Source: [Bacillus] enclensis (GTDB lineage Bacteria > Bacillota > Bacilli > Bacillales > Bacillaceae_B). Taken from it: DNA of 64,000 nucleotides. The notes beneath the pieces are model-generated. The model was given only the letters and a program-made list of their open reading frames with translations, was not told where the DNA came from and did not search any database. Positions 51,613 to 61,171 of this stretch are shown one piece after another. A program made the position numbers and the translations under genes. The first letter of the stretch is position 1. Every line of letters begins with the position of its first letter. The stretch lies in assembly GCF_001456935.1 (NCBI RefSeq), contig NZ_KQ758483.1, positions 434,001-498,000 of the forward strand, read 5' to 3'.

Positions 51613-52836
51613 ATGAATCAGGGGAAAAAAATATTATTATGTGTAACCGGTGGAATCGCCGTATATAAAGCCGCTGCTCTGACAAGTAAGCTTGTGCAAA
51701 GCGGTGCGGAAGTTAGAGTCCTCATGACAGAATCCGCACAGAAATTTGTCACTCCTCTTACGTTTCAGGCACTTTCCAGACAGGATGTCTACTGGGACAC
51801 ATTTGACGAAAAGGATTCTTCTAAAATAGCACATATCGATTTGGCAGATTGGCCTGATTTGATTCTTGTTGCCCCGGCGACTGCGAATATCATAGGAAAG
51901 CTGGCTAATGGCATTGCCGATGATATGATTTCGACAACCCTGCTCGCCACGACTTCACCTGTCTGGATGGCACCGGCAATGAACGTACATATGTATGACC
52001 ATCCCGCGGTCCAGAGGAATATCCAGAGGCTGTATGATGACGGGTGCCGTTTCATAGAACCCGGCGAAGGTTATTTAGCCTGCGGGTATGTCGGGAAAGG
52101 AAGACTAGAGGAACCCGAAAGGATCGTTGAACTCATCCAAGACCACTTTATGGAAAAGATGACGGAGCAAAGGCTGCTTGAAGGGAAACGCATTGTGATT
52201 ACTGCCGGCCCGACAAGGGAAATGGTGGACCCCGTCCGCTTCTTCACCAACCGCTCAACGGGAAAGATGGGCTATGCATTGGCTGAAGCCGCTTTGCAGC
52301 TCGGAGGGGATGTGACACTGATTTCCGGTCCCACTGATTTATCCCCGCCAAGAGGAGCACATTTTATTCAAGTGAATTCTGCAGAGGAAATGTATGAGGC
52401 GGTCCATTCCGGATTCAATCAAGCGGATATCGTGGTCAAGAGTGCCGCAGTTGCTGATTATCGGCCAAAAGAGATCCTCGATGAAAAATTAAAGAAGCAA
52501 GAAGGCAGTCTGGTTCTTGAATTTGAACGGACCAAGGATATTCTTAAAAGTCTTGGCGAACGTAAAGACGGTCAATTCTTGATCGGGTTCGCAGCGGAAA
52601 CAACAAATGTAGAAGAATATGCCAAAGCGAAACTGCATAAAAAGAATGCGGATATGATTGTCGCTAATAACGTGAAAGAAGCAGGGTCAGGCTTTGGAAC
52701 GGATACGAATAAAGTATCCATCGTCACGGCGGATTCTGTCCGTCATTTGCCGCTGCTTTCAAAACAGGAGGCTGCAAAGGAAATCTTTAAGGCAGCCATT
52801 CACCAAATGAGGGGTCAGCATGAAGAACGTAGCTAG
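51613..52836 (+). CDS. coaBC: Bifunctional phosphopantothenoylcysteine decarboxylase/ligase CoaBC
   Basis: Two steps of coenzyme A synthesis in one 407-residue protein. The CoaC flavoprotein half (about 1-185) has VTGGIAVYKA, IAHIDLADWPDLILVAPATAN and APAMNVHMY; the CoaB half has TAGPTREMVDPVRFFTNRST, KSAAVADYRP and GFAAET. ATG at 51613 has GGGGGAAG upstream; a frame open from 51493 crosses the preceding hairpin and is rejected. It overlaps priA by 17 bases. Confidence 0.95.
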   Translation: MNQGKKILLCVTGGIAVYKAAALTSKLVQSGAEVRVLMTESAQKFVTPLTFQALSRQDVYWDTFDEKDSSKIAHIDLADWPDLILVAPATANIIGKLANGIADDMISTTLLATTSPVWMAPAMNVHMYDHPAVQRNIQRLYDDGCRFIEPGEGYLACGYVGKGRLEEPERIVELIQDHFMEKMTEQRLLEGKRIVITAGPTREMVDPVRFFTNRSTGKMGYALAEAALQLGGDVTLISGPTDLSPPRGAHFIQVNSAEEMYEAVHSGFNQADIVVKSAAVADYRPKEILDEKLKKQEGSLVLEFERTKDILKSLGERKDGQFLIGFAAETTNVEEYAKAKLHKKNADMIVANNVKEAGSGFGTDTNKVSIVTADSVRHLPLLSKQEAAKEIFKAAIHQMRGQHEERS

Positions 52837-55246
52837 TGTCATAGTCGATGTTCCGGCCATGCAGACGGACCGTGCTTACGACTATCTTGTACCTGAAGAA
52901 TGGCTGGGAAGCATTTTACCTGGTATGAGAGTCGTCGTCCCATTCGGACCGAGGAAGATTCAGGGCTTTGTGATGGAACTGAAAGAAAAAGGTGAGGTTT
53001 CCAAGCTTAAAGCAATCTCTGAACCAATGGATCTCGTCCCGGTACTGAACGAAGAGCTTTTATCGTTGGGAAACTGGCTCACTGATAAAACCTTATGCTT
53101 TAAAATATCTGCGTTTCAAGCAATGCTGCCTGCAGCCATGAAAGCAAAATATGAAAAGTTTTTCAGGTTGGAAGAGATGACCAGATTGGATGAACTGCCT
53201 GACCCCTTGCCGGATTTATTTAGGAAAAACAGTGAAATCTCATGGAAGGCGGCCCAGGAGGCGGGGATTCTTCCCCTCATCCAAAAACAGGTGAAACAAG
53301 GAAAAGTTGATGTCATTTATAAAGTCAAAGCCCGGGCAAAGAAAAAAACGGTAAGAAAAATACTGCCGGCTTTCAACAGGGATCAGCTTGAAGGGATTCT
53401 TGAAAGCCTGCCTCCCCAAGCCAGCAAACAAAAAGAAGTCCTGCGTTACGTTTCCGATGCGTCAAATGAAGGTGCGCCTTTGCTTGTTAAACAAGTCATT
53501 GAAAATGCCGGGACGACAGCCTCCACTATTAAAACGCTTGTAAATAAAGGTTTGCTGGTGGAAAAAGAGGAAGAAGTATATCGTGATCCATTTGAAGACA
53601 GGTTATTTGAACAGACCTCGCCACTGCCTCTGACGGAGCAGCAGTCCCAAGCAATTAAACCGATTGTGGACGTGATCGATCAAAACCTTCATCGGACGTT
53701 TCTTCTTTATGGAGTGACAGGAAGCGGAAAGACAGAAATTTATCTTCAATCCATCCAGAGGGTATTGGAAGAAGGAAAAGAAGCGATTGTTCTTGTGCCC
53801 GAGATTTCCCTTACCCCTCAAATGGTCCATCGTTTCAAAGGAAGATTCGGTGACGATGTTGCCGTCCTTCACAGCGGCTTATCGGTAGGGGAGAAATATG
53901 ATGAATGGAGAAAGATCCAGAGAAAAGAAGTGAAAGTCGTGGTGGGGGCACGATCGGCTATCTTTGCCCCTTTTGAAAATATCGGGATCATCATCATTGA
54001 TGAAGAACACGAGACAAGCTACAAGCAGGAAGAAAACCCCCGCTATCATGCCAGGGATGTGGCGGTGCAGAGGGCTGAGACCCATAAATGCCCGGTAATC
54101 CTGGGCAGCGCCACTCCTTCTCTGGAGACGTTTGCACGTGCTTCAAAAGGGGTCTATCAGTTGTTGACATTAAGTAAGCGGATGAATGATGGGGATCTGC
54201 CCCATGTATCGGTCGTTGACATGAGGGAAGAATTGAGAAATGGAAATCGTTCAATGTTCTCGCAGGAATTGTTTGATAAGCTTCAGACGCGCCTCGAGAA
54301 AGGGGAACAGACTGTACTTTTCTTAAACAGGAGAGGCCATTCATCATTTATTATGTGCAGGGACTGCGGTTTTGTCGTCCAATGCCCGAATTGTGATATT
54401 TCACTGACGTACCATCGCTTTTCAAATGGGATGAAGTGCCACTATTGCGGTTACGAAGAAGCTGTGCCAAATACTTGTCCGGAATGCACCAGTGAACATA
54501 TCCGCTATTTTGGAACCGGGACACAAAAAGTGGAAGAGGAGCTTACTAAACTTCTTCCGGGGGCAAGGATCATCCGGATGGATGTCGACACGACCAGCAG
54601 GAAGGGATCGCACGAGAAACTTCTTACCGCATTCGGGGAAGGGAAGGCAGATATCCTTCTTGGCACTCAAATGATCGCCAAAGGTCTTGATTTTCCGAAT
54701 ATCACTTTGGTCGGTGTCCTCAGTGCCGATACGATGCTTCATTTACCTGATTTCCGTGCAGCAGAAAAGACCTTTCAACTCCTGACCCAGGTTAGCGGAC
54801 GAGCCGGCAGGCACACACTGCCGGGGGAAGTGGTGGTTCAAACCTATACCCCCGAGCATTACTCGATCGAGTTGGCGGCAGAGCATGATTATGACCGTTT
54901 TTATTTGCAGGAGATGGCGATGAGGAAAATGGGAGCCTACCCGCCTTTCTATTACATTACCATGATTACAATGAGTCATGAGGATTTGATGAAAGTCGTT
55001 GCAATCGCAGAGAAATTATCCGCTTTTGTCCGGTCGAGGCTGTCCGAGTCCACGATCATCCTTGGTCCTGCAGCGTCTCCGATTCCCCGGATAAAAAATA
55101 GATATCGTTACCAATGTTTGATAAAATACAAGCGGGAACCGAATCTCACTCCCACATTAAAAACAGTGCTGGATCAATTTCAGCAGCAATATGCATCCGG
55201 AGGGTTGACGATTTCAATTGATGTAAACCCCTATATGATGATGTAA
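52820..55246 (+). CDS. priA: Primosomal protein N' (replication restart helicase PriA)
   Basis: 3'-5' DNA helicase that reloads the replisome at stalled forks. The 808-residue product has the N-terminal DNA-binding domain (VPAMQTDRAYDYLVP), Walker A GVTGSGKT at 298-305, DEEH at 394-397, and a zinc-binding insert of CxxC pairs (CRDCG, CPNC, CHYCG, CPEC) near residues 513-560. The C-terminal part has QVSGRAGR. ATG at 52820 lies inside coaBC with GAGGGG upstream. Confidence 0.96.
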   Translation: MKNVASVIVDVPAMQTDRAYDYLVPEEWLGSILPGMRVVVPFGPRKIQGFVMELKEKGEVSKLKAISEPMDLVPVLNEELLSLGNWLTDKTLCFKISAFQAMLPAAMKAKYEKFFRLEEMTRLDELPDPLPDLFRKNSEISWKAAQEAGILPLIQKQVKQGKVDVIYKVKARAKKKTVRKILPAFNRDQLEGILESLPPQASKQKEVLRYVSDASNEGAPLLVKQVIENAGTTASTIKTLVNKGLLVEKEEEVYRDPFEDRLFEQTSPLPLTEQQSQAIKPIVDVIDQNLHRTFLLYGVTGSGKTEIYLQSIQRVLEEGKEAIVLVPEISLTPQMVHRFKGRFGDDVAVLHSGLSVGEKYDEWRKIQRKEVKVVVGARSAIFAPFENIGIIIIDEEHETSYKQEENPRYHARDVAVQRAETHKCPVILGSATPSLETFARASKGVYQLLTLSKRMNDGDLPHVSVVDMREELRNGNRSMFSQELFDKLQTRLEKGEQTVLFLNRRGHSSFIMCRDCGFVVQCPNCDISLTYHRFSNGMKCHYCGYEEAVPNTCPECTSEHIRYFGTGTQKVEEELTKLLPGARIIRMDVDTTSRKGSHEKLLTAFGEGKADILLGTQMIAKGLDFPNITLVGVLSADTMLHLPDFRAAEKTFQLLTQVSGRAGRHTLPGEVVVQTYTPEHYSIELAAEHDYDRFYLQEMAMRKMGAYPPFYYITMITMSHEDLMKVVAIAEKLSAFVRSRLSESTIILGPAASPIPRIKNRYRYQCLIKYKREPNLTPTLKTVLDQFQQQYASGGLTISIDVNPYMMM

Positions 55247-55272
55247 AGTACTATAGAAAGTCGAGGATTCAC

Positions 55273-55758
55273 ATGGCCATACTACCGATTGTAATGCATC
55301 CTGATCCGATCTTGGAAAAAGAATGTGAGAAGGCAACTGCATTTGATAAGAAACTTAAAAAATTACTCAATAATATGTACGATACAATGATCGAAGCAGA
55401 CGGTGTCGGACTCGCAGCCCCTCAGGTAGGTGTTGATCTGCAGGTTGCAATAGTCGATATAGGTGATGACAGCGGCACGATCGAGTTGATCAATCCAGAG
55501 ATTGTAGAGAGTGATGGGACACAGACAGATCTCGAAGGCTGCCTCAGTTTTCCTGGTCTGTATGGAGAGGTTACGCGCCCCTCATCGATCAAAGTGCGTA
55601 CGTATAACAGAAAAGGCAAGCTGGTGGAATTCAAAGCAAAAGATTTCCTTGCACGCGCCATACAGCACGAAATCGATCATCTGCATGGGGTCCTTTTTAC
55701 AACGAAAATAGAAAAATATATTACTGAAGAAGAACTGGAAGGATATGAAGCGGAATGA
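55273..55758 (+). CDS. def: Peptide deformylase
   Basis: Removes the formyl group from nascent proteins. The 161-residue product is a type 1 deformylase. Motifs are [10 protein letters not shown] at 44-53, EGCLS at 88-92 (metal Cys90) and HEIDH at 132-136 (metal His and catalytic Glu). ATG at 55273, AGGA upstream. ATGA overlap with fmt couples removal and addition of the formyl group. Confidence 0.96.
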   Translation: MAILPIVMHPDPILEKECEKATAFDKKLKKLLNNMYDTMIEADGVGLAAPQVGVDLQVAIVDIGDDSGTIELINPEIVESDGTQTDLEGCLSFPGLYGEVTRPSSIKVRTYNRKGKLVEFKAKDFLARAIQHEIDHLHGVLFTTKIEKYITEEELEGYEAE

Positions 55759-56696
55759 CAAAAATTGTTTTTATGGGAACACCGGATTTTTCAGTGCCTG
55801 TCTTACAGGCATTGCTGGAGGAAAATTATGAAGTGGCAGCGGTGGTAACACAGCCTGACAGGCCGGTCGGAAGGAAGAGAGTGTTGACACCCCCGCCTGT
55901 TAAAGCAGAGGCAATGAAGCACGGGATCCCGGTTTATCAACCTGAGAAAATCAGGAATCAGGAGGATTTGGATGAAATTCTTGCATTGAATCCAGACCTG
56001 ATCGTAACCGCTGCATTCGGCCAGATCCTTCCAAAGGAACTGCTGGAAGCCCCGAAATACGGATGTATTAATGTCCATGCTTCCCTGCTCCCAGAACTGA
56101 GAGGCGGAGCACCTATCCATTACTCCATTATTCAGGGCAAGGAAAAGACAGGTGTCACGATTATGTATATGGTTGAAAAGCTGGATGCAGGTGATATGAT
56201 CAGTCAGGTTGAAGTAGAAATCGAAGAAAAGGATCATGTCGGCACTCTTCATGATAAACTGAGTGCTGCCGGTTCCAACCTTCTGATCGAGACCCTTCCT
56301 GATCTATTGGACGGAAAGCTAACCCCGGAGAAACAGGATGATTCAAAAGCGACCTTTGCGCGCAATATCAAAAGAGAACAAGAAAAGATCGACTGGTCTA
56401 AATCAGGAGAAGAAATCTATAACCATATCCGGGGGATGCATCCCTGGCCGGTTGCCTATACCACACTGGACGGCACGGTCATGAAGATATGGTGGGGTGA
56501 AAAAGTCAGCAGTCATTCTTCAAGTCCTGGAGAAATCACCGGAATTGAAAAGGATGGCTTCATCGTGTCGACCGGGAACGAAACAGCGATAAAAATAACA
56601 GACCTGCAGCCTTCGGGAAAGAAAAGGATGAGTGCTGTTGACTACCTCCGTGGAGCAGGTGGTCATTTAGAAGAAGGAATGAGGTTGGGAGAATAA
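55755..56696 (+). CDS. fmt: Methionyl-tRNA formyltransferase
   Basis: Formylates initiator Met-tRNA using 10-formyltetrahydrofolate. The 313-residue product has [15 protein letters not shown] at the N-terminus, the catalytic stretch [16 protein letters not shown] near 106-121 and EKLDAGDMI. The C-terminal domain begins near residue 205. Overlaps def by four bases; rsmB follows one base after the stop. Confidence 0.97.
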   Translation: MTKIVFMGTPDFSVPVLQALLEENYEVAAVVTQPDRPVGRKRVLTPPPVKAEAMKHGIPVYQPEKIRNQEDLDEILALNPDLIVTAAFGQILPKELLEAPKYGCINVHASLLPELRGGAPIHYSIIQGKEKTGVTIMYMVEKLDAGDMISQVEVEIEEKDHVGTLHDKLSAAGSNLLIETLPDLLDGKLTPEKQDDSKATFARNIKREQEKIDWSKSGEEIYNHIRGMHPWPVAYTTLDGTVMKIWWGEKVSSHSSSPGEITGIEKDGFIVSTGNETAIKITDLQPSGKKRMSAVDYLRGAGGHLEEGMRLGE

Positions 56697-56697
56697 G

Positions 56698-58038
56698 ATG
56701 AGTAAAAAAAAGAAAAGTGTCAGGGAAGCTGCACTGGATGTCATTGAAGCAGTAGAGAAGAATCAATCATACAGCAATCTGTTATTGAACTCCGTGATTG
56801 AAAAAAATGAGCTTCCCCAAAAAGATATCGGCCTCTTGACGGAACTGACATATGGAACGATACAGAGAAAAATGACATTGGATTATTTTCTTGCCCCCTT
56901 CCTAAAGGGAAAGCTGGATCACTGGGTTCGGCAATTATTAAGGTTATCCCTTTACCAGATTGTCTATCTTGACCGCATCCCTGACAGGGCGGTACTCCAT
57001 GAAGCAGTCGAAATCGCAAAGAAGAGGGGACATAAAGGAATTTCAGGTTTGGTGAACGGTGTCCTGCGTTCGATTCAAAGAAAAGGGGTTCCTTCCCTGG
57101 AAGAGATTAAAGATCCGATCGAAAGGGTTTCCATAGAAACAAGTCATCCTTTCTGGCTGGTGAAACGCTGGGCGGATCAGTTCGGATTGGAAAAGACAAA
57201 GGAAATGTGCGAAATGAATTTGGTTGCTCCAAAACAGACAGCGCGTGTCAATGTGACAAAGTTGTCCAGGGATGAACTAATACATAACTTAAGCGGAGAA
57301 GGCGTAGAAGTAAAGCCGAGTCCAGTCGCTGGAGAAGCTGTTCAAACACTGCGCGGAAATCTGGTGAAGACGGAAGCTTACCGGAACGGAGAGCTGACCA
57401 TCCAGGATGAGAGCTCCATGCTGGTTGCACATGCCTTGGATTTAAAGAAGGACATGAAGGTCTTGGATGCATGCGCTGCCCCTGGAGGTAAAACCACTCA
57501 CATCGCTGAACTTCTTGGAGGGACCGGAGAAGTGCAGGCACTTGATTTACACAAGCATAAAGTCAAGCTGATTGATGAGAACGCTTCACGGCTGGGACTT
57601 GCAAATGTTTATACAGACACACTCGACAGCAGAAAAGCCGGTGAGAAATTCAAAGAGGGAAGCTTTGACAGGATCTTGGTTGATGCCCCTTGTTCCGGTC
57701 TCGGGGTGCTTCGAAGAAAACCTGATATCAAATATGCAAAGAAAGAACAAGATTTGCATTCCCTTCAAAAAATTCAGCTCGACATATTATCAGCGGTTGC
57801 TCCTCTGCTTAAAGAAGGCGGAATATTGGTATACAGTACATGTACAGTTGACAAGAATGAAAATGAGGGAACAGTCCGCTCATTCTTAAGTGACCATACT
57901 GAATTCAAAGAATTTCATCTTAAAAATCTTCCTGAGACAGTACAGGCTTTTACAGAAGGCAATCAACTTCAAATATTCCCACAGGATTTTGGAGGCGACG
58001 GTTTTTACATTTCCAGCTTCATTAAAACGGGTTCTTAA
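56698..58038 (+). CDS. rsmB: 16S rRNA (cytosine-967-C5)-methyltransferase RsmB
   Basis: Methylates C967 of 16S rRNA. The 446-residue product has an N-terminal NusB-like RNA-binding domain (about 1-140), AdoMet motif DACAAPGGKTTHIAELL near 258-274, and two catalytic cysteine motifs, DAPCSGLGVLRRKPDIK and YSTCTVDKNENE. ATG at 56698 follows the fmt stop. In B. subtilis rlmN follows; here a 238-bp gap leads directly to prpC. Confidence 0.95.
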   Translation: MSKKKKSVREAALDVIEAVEKNQSYSNLLLNSVIEKNELPQKDIGLLTELTYGTIQRKMTLDYFLAPFLKGKLDHWVRQLLRLSLYQIVYLDRIPDRAVLHEAVEIAKKRGHKGISGLVNGVLRSIQRKGVPSLEEIKDPIERVSIETSHPFWLVKRWADQFGLEKTKEMCEMNLVAPKQTARVNVTKLSRDELIHNLSGEGVEVKPSPVAGEAVQTLRGNLVKTEAYRNGELTIQDESSMLVAHALDLKKDMKVLDACAAPGGKTTHIAELLGGTGEVQALDLHKHKVKLIDENASRLGLANVYTDTLDSRKAGEKFKEGSFDRILVDAPCSGLGVLRRKPDIKYAKKEQDLHSLQKIQLDILSAVAPLLKEGGILVYSTCTVDKNENEGTVRSFLSDHTEFKEFHLKNLPETVQAFTEGNQLQIFPQDFGGDGFYISSFIKTGS

Positions 58039-58164
58039 ACGAAAACCATCGTATTTTGAAAGAATTTGTATTTTGCAAGCAGGAAAACGCCAGATATAAG
58101 TCGTACATTTACTAGAAGTACGGCATAACTTTATGGGCAAAATGTAATAATGTTATGTTCCATT

Positions 58165-58226
58165 CATCTTTTGCCCCCGACGAAGGGTTCTTTGGTCCTT
58201 AAAATAGACAAGATGACGGGGGAAGG
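58165..58226 (+). promoter_or_regulatory. Structured element upstream of prpC
   Basis: CTTTTGCCCCCG pairs with CGGGGGAAGG across 37 bases, with AAGG and CCTT pairing inside. It lies 50 bp before prpC in a 238-bp gap. It is not followed by a T-run, so it is not a usual terminator; it may be a leader RNA fold. Role unknown. Confidence 0.4.
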
Positions 58227-58276
58227 TTGATGGAGCTTCTGCATAGGGGAGCGGAAAGAAGAGAAGAGGTGACCTA

Positions 58277-59026
58277 GTGAAAACTGTTTTTTATACGGAT
58301 AAAGGGAAAGTGCGTCAACATAATGAAGACAGTGTCGATGTATTCAAAAATTCACATGGAGACTATCTCGCAGTCGTAGCCGATGGTATGGGCGGACATC
58401 GTGCAGGCGATGTGGCAAGTCAATTGGTTATTTCCAGCTTGAAGGACATGTGGAAAAATACGGAGAAATTCGAGACTGCAGACCAGGCTGAAAATTGGTT
58501 AAAAACGACTATTAACGAAGTAAATAAAGAAGTTTATAGTTATTCTCAATCCCATAGTGAATGTGAAGGGATGGGAACGACGCTTGTAGGCGCAATCTGT
58601 ACTTCCCTGTTTGCTACGATTGTGAATATTGGTGACAGCAGGGGCTATATCTTAAATGAAAACGGATTTCATCAGCTGACCGAGGACCACACTTTAGTGA
58701 ATGAACTGGTCAGAAGCGGTGAAATCTCCAAGGAAGATGCAGAGCATCATCCACGGAAAAACGTGATCTTGAGAGCAATCGGGACAGAGACAACAATCAC
58801 GATGGATATCAAGACGATCATGTTTGAAGACGATGATGTATTGCTCTTATGCTCCGATGGTTTATCGAATAAAGTTTCAGAACAAGAAATGAAAGAGATC
58901 TTATCAAATGATGACTCTCTCGGGAACAAAGGCGAGAAGCTCGTTCATTTGGCTAACGATTACGGCGGGGAAGATAATATCACCGTCCTGATTGTTGAGT
59001 ATGCCGCTGAAACGGAAAGCGGGTGA
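58277..59026 (+). CDS. prpC: PP2C-type protein phosphatase PrpC
   Basis: Metal-dependent Ser/Thr phosphatase opposing PrkC. The 249-residue product has TDKGKVRQHNEDSV, metal motif VVADGMGGH, GMGTTLVGA, NIGDSRGYI, LLCSDGLSN and GGEDNITVLIV, all PP2C signatures. GTG at 58277 has AGAGGTGA upstream. prkC begins seven bases after its stop. Confidence 0.96.
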   Translation: MKTVFYTDKGKVRQHNEDSVDVFKNSHGDYLAVVADGMGGHRAGDVASQLVISSLKDMWKNTEKFETADQAENWLKTTINEVNKEVYSYSQSHSECEGMGTTLVGAICTSLFATIVNIGDSRGYILNENGFHQLTEDHTLVNELVRSGEISKEDAEHHPRKNVILRAIGTETTITMDIKTIMFEDDDVLLLCSDGLSNKVSEQEMKEILSNDDSLGNKGEKLVHLANDYGGEDNITVLIVEYAAETESG

Positions 59027-59032
59027 TAGTAA

Positions 59033-61036
59033 ATGATGAATGGAAAGCGCATCAGCGGCCGATACAGGATCATTAAACTGATCGGCGGCGGGGGAATGGC
59101 CAACGTATATCTTGCGCATGACATGATCCTTGATCGTGAAGTGGCCATTAAGATGCTTCGAATGGATTTTGCCAATGAAGAAGAATTTATCAAACGGTTC
59201 CAGCGCGAGGCGCAATCTGCAACAAGCCTTGTCCATCCGAATATCGTAAGCATCTATGATATCGGTGAAGAAGATGATCTTTATTATATCGTAATGGAAT
59301 ATGTTCAAGGAATGACCTTGAAACAGTACATACAGCAGCATTCACCTGTCGATATCGATACGGCTTTGGATATTATGAAACAGCTGACCCTGGCTATTTC
59401 ACATGCCCATCAGAACCATATCGTACACAGGGATATTAAGCCACATAACATATTGATCGATGAGGAGGGCACGGTCAAGATCACTGATTTCGGTATTGCG
59501 ATGGCCCTCAGCGCCACGTCCATCACACAGACCAATTCAGTTCTCGGCTCCGTGCATTATCTGTCTCCTGAGCAGGCGAGAGGCGGAATGGCAACGAAAA
59601 AATCGGACATTTATTCACTGGGGATCGTCATGTTCGAATTACTCACCGGCCGTCTCCCATTTTCCGGGGAATCAGCCGTCTCAATCGCATTGAAGCATTT
59701 GCAGTCGGAAACCCCATCGTTGAGAAGATGGAATCCCGACATCCCGCAAAGTGTAGAAAATATTGTTCTTAAAGCCACGGCAAAAGATCCTTTCAGAAGA
59801 TATGACAGCCTGGAGGAAATGGATGAAGATCTTACAACGGCCCTTGATCCGAGCCGTGTGAATGAACCTAAGTTCTCTGTCCCGATGGATGATGAAGCCA
59901 CTAAGGCAATCCCGGTCATTACGGATGACCAAGGATCTTCAAATCTGGACGATACCATCATCCATACCCAGTCAAGCATAGACACCAAGCCTGCAGTACC
60001 TCTCAATGCTGACAAGGACGCCAAATCAGCTAAAGGGAAAAAGAAGAAAAAGCCCAAAGAGAAAAAGAAGAGGAAGTGGCCGGTGCTGATCATCAGCTTG
60101 TTCTTTTTGCTTATTTTGCTGGGGGTTGCTGCTGTGACTCTAGTTCCTGACTTACTGGGGCCTAAAGAAATTGAAGTTCCGGATGTCACCGGGAAAAAAG
60201 ATTCAGAAGCTGTTTCGATTCTCATTTCTGCCGGATTTGTGGTCGGGGAAACAAAAGAGCGTCCGGATGATAAAGTGCCCGAGGGACAAGTCATCAATAC
60301 AAACCCTAAAGCAGGCCGCATGGCCAATGAGGGGTCCTCTATAGACATGTATGTAAGTACGGGGAAAGAAAAAACCGAAGTGGAAGATTATGTAGGCAAG
60401 AACTATGATGATGTTGTTTCTGACCTTGAAGATCAAGGATTCAAAGTTGAAAAACTTGAAGAATCCTCCAATGAAGTCGGAGATGGGACAATCCTTAGCC
60501 AAGACCCTTTACCTGGCGAAAGTGTGGTTGCCGGTGAGACTACGATTAAACTGACAGTCAGTACTGGTCCTGATTCCTTCGAATTAAGAGATTTATCAGG
60601 CTACGATCAAAAATTACTTGATGAATATGCTGACTTGAGGGGCATATCAATAGAAAAAAACGGTGAGGAATATTCCGATGAAATCCCTGAAGGACATGTG
60701 ATGAGCCAACAAACTAAAGCTGGCACTCCTACCTATCCAGGTGATACAGTGTACGTTGTGATGTCCAAGGGGCCAGAGCCGCCTAAAGAGAAAGAAGAAT
60801 CTCTTGAAATCGAAGTCAAGTATGAGGGAGACGGAACAAAGCCGCAGTTTGTTGAAATCTTCATCGAAGACAAGGACAGTACGTATGAAGACAGTGAAGA
60901 AAAAACAGGAATTACGGAAGATACCACGTTCACACTGAACTTCTTACTGGAAGATGGCAAGCAGGGGAAATATAAGATACTTGTAGACGATAAAGAGTAT
61001 AAATCTGGAACCGTTGAGTATCCTAAAGACGAATAA
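59033..61036 (+). CDS. prkC: PASTA-domain Ser/Thr protein kinase PrkC
   Basis: Membrane kinase that senses muropeptides and takes part in germination and wall homeostasis. The 667-residue product has an N-terminal kinase domain with GGGGMANVYLA, K40 in VAIKML, HRDIKPHN at about 131-138 and TDFGIA; then a Lys-rich juxtamembrane segment, a membrane span at about 348-370, three PASTA repeats (about 379-575) and an Ig-like C-terminal domain ending VEYPKDE. ATG at 59033 is followed by another at 59036. It pairs with prpC. Confidence 0.97.
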   Translation: MMNGKRISGRYRIIKLIGGGGMANVYLAHDMILDREVAIKMLRMDFANEEEFIKRFQREAQSATSLVHPNIVSIYDIGEEDDLYYIVMEYVQGMTLKQYIQQHSPVDIDTALDIMKQLTLAISHAHQNHIVHRDIKPHNILIDEEGTVKITDFGIAMALSATSITQTNSVLGSVHYLSPEQARGGMATKKSDIYSLGIVMFELLTGRLPFSGESAVSIALKHLQSETPSLRRWNPDIPQSVENIVLKATAKDPFRRYDSLEEMDEDLTTALDPSRVNEPKFSVPMDDEATKAIPVITDDQGSSNLDDTIIHTQSSIDTKPAVPLNADKDAKSAKGKKKKKPKEKKKRKWPVLIISLFFLLILLGVAAVTLVPDLLGPKEIEVPDVTGKKDSEAVSILISAGFVVGETKERPDDKVPEGQVINTNPKAGRMANEGSSIDMYVSTGKEKTEVEDYVGKNYDDVVSDLEDQGFKVEKLEESSNEVGDGTILSQDPLPGESVVAGETTIKLTVSTGPDSFELRDLSGYDQKLLDEYADLRGISIEKNGEEYSDEIPEGHVMSQQTKAGTPTYPGDTVYVVMSKGPEPPKEKEESLEIEVKYEGDGTKPQFVEIFIEDKDSTYEDSEEKTGITEDTTFTLNFLLEDGKQGKYKILVDDKEYKSGTVEYPKDE

Positions 61037-61045
61037 TAAGCGAGC

Positions 61046-61100
61046 GGGACTGTACCCCGGGTTAATGTTGACCTTAGGGGACAGTCCTCTTATTTTCCTT
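61046..61100 (+). terminator. Terminator-like palindrome after prkC
   Basis: GGACTGTACCCC pairs with GGGGACAGTCC (one bulge) across an 18-base loop, followed by TCTTATTTTCC. The GGACTGT...ACAGTCC palindrome may be an interspersed element serving as a terminator. Confidence 0.65.
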
Positions 61101-61171
61101 TATAATGGAATTATGATATAAAATGAAGATATACATACGAGAATGTTTAAAGAAATAAAAGGAGGTCCCGA

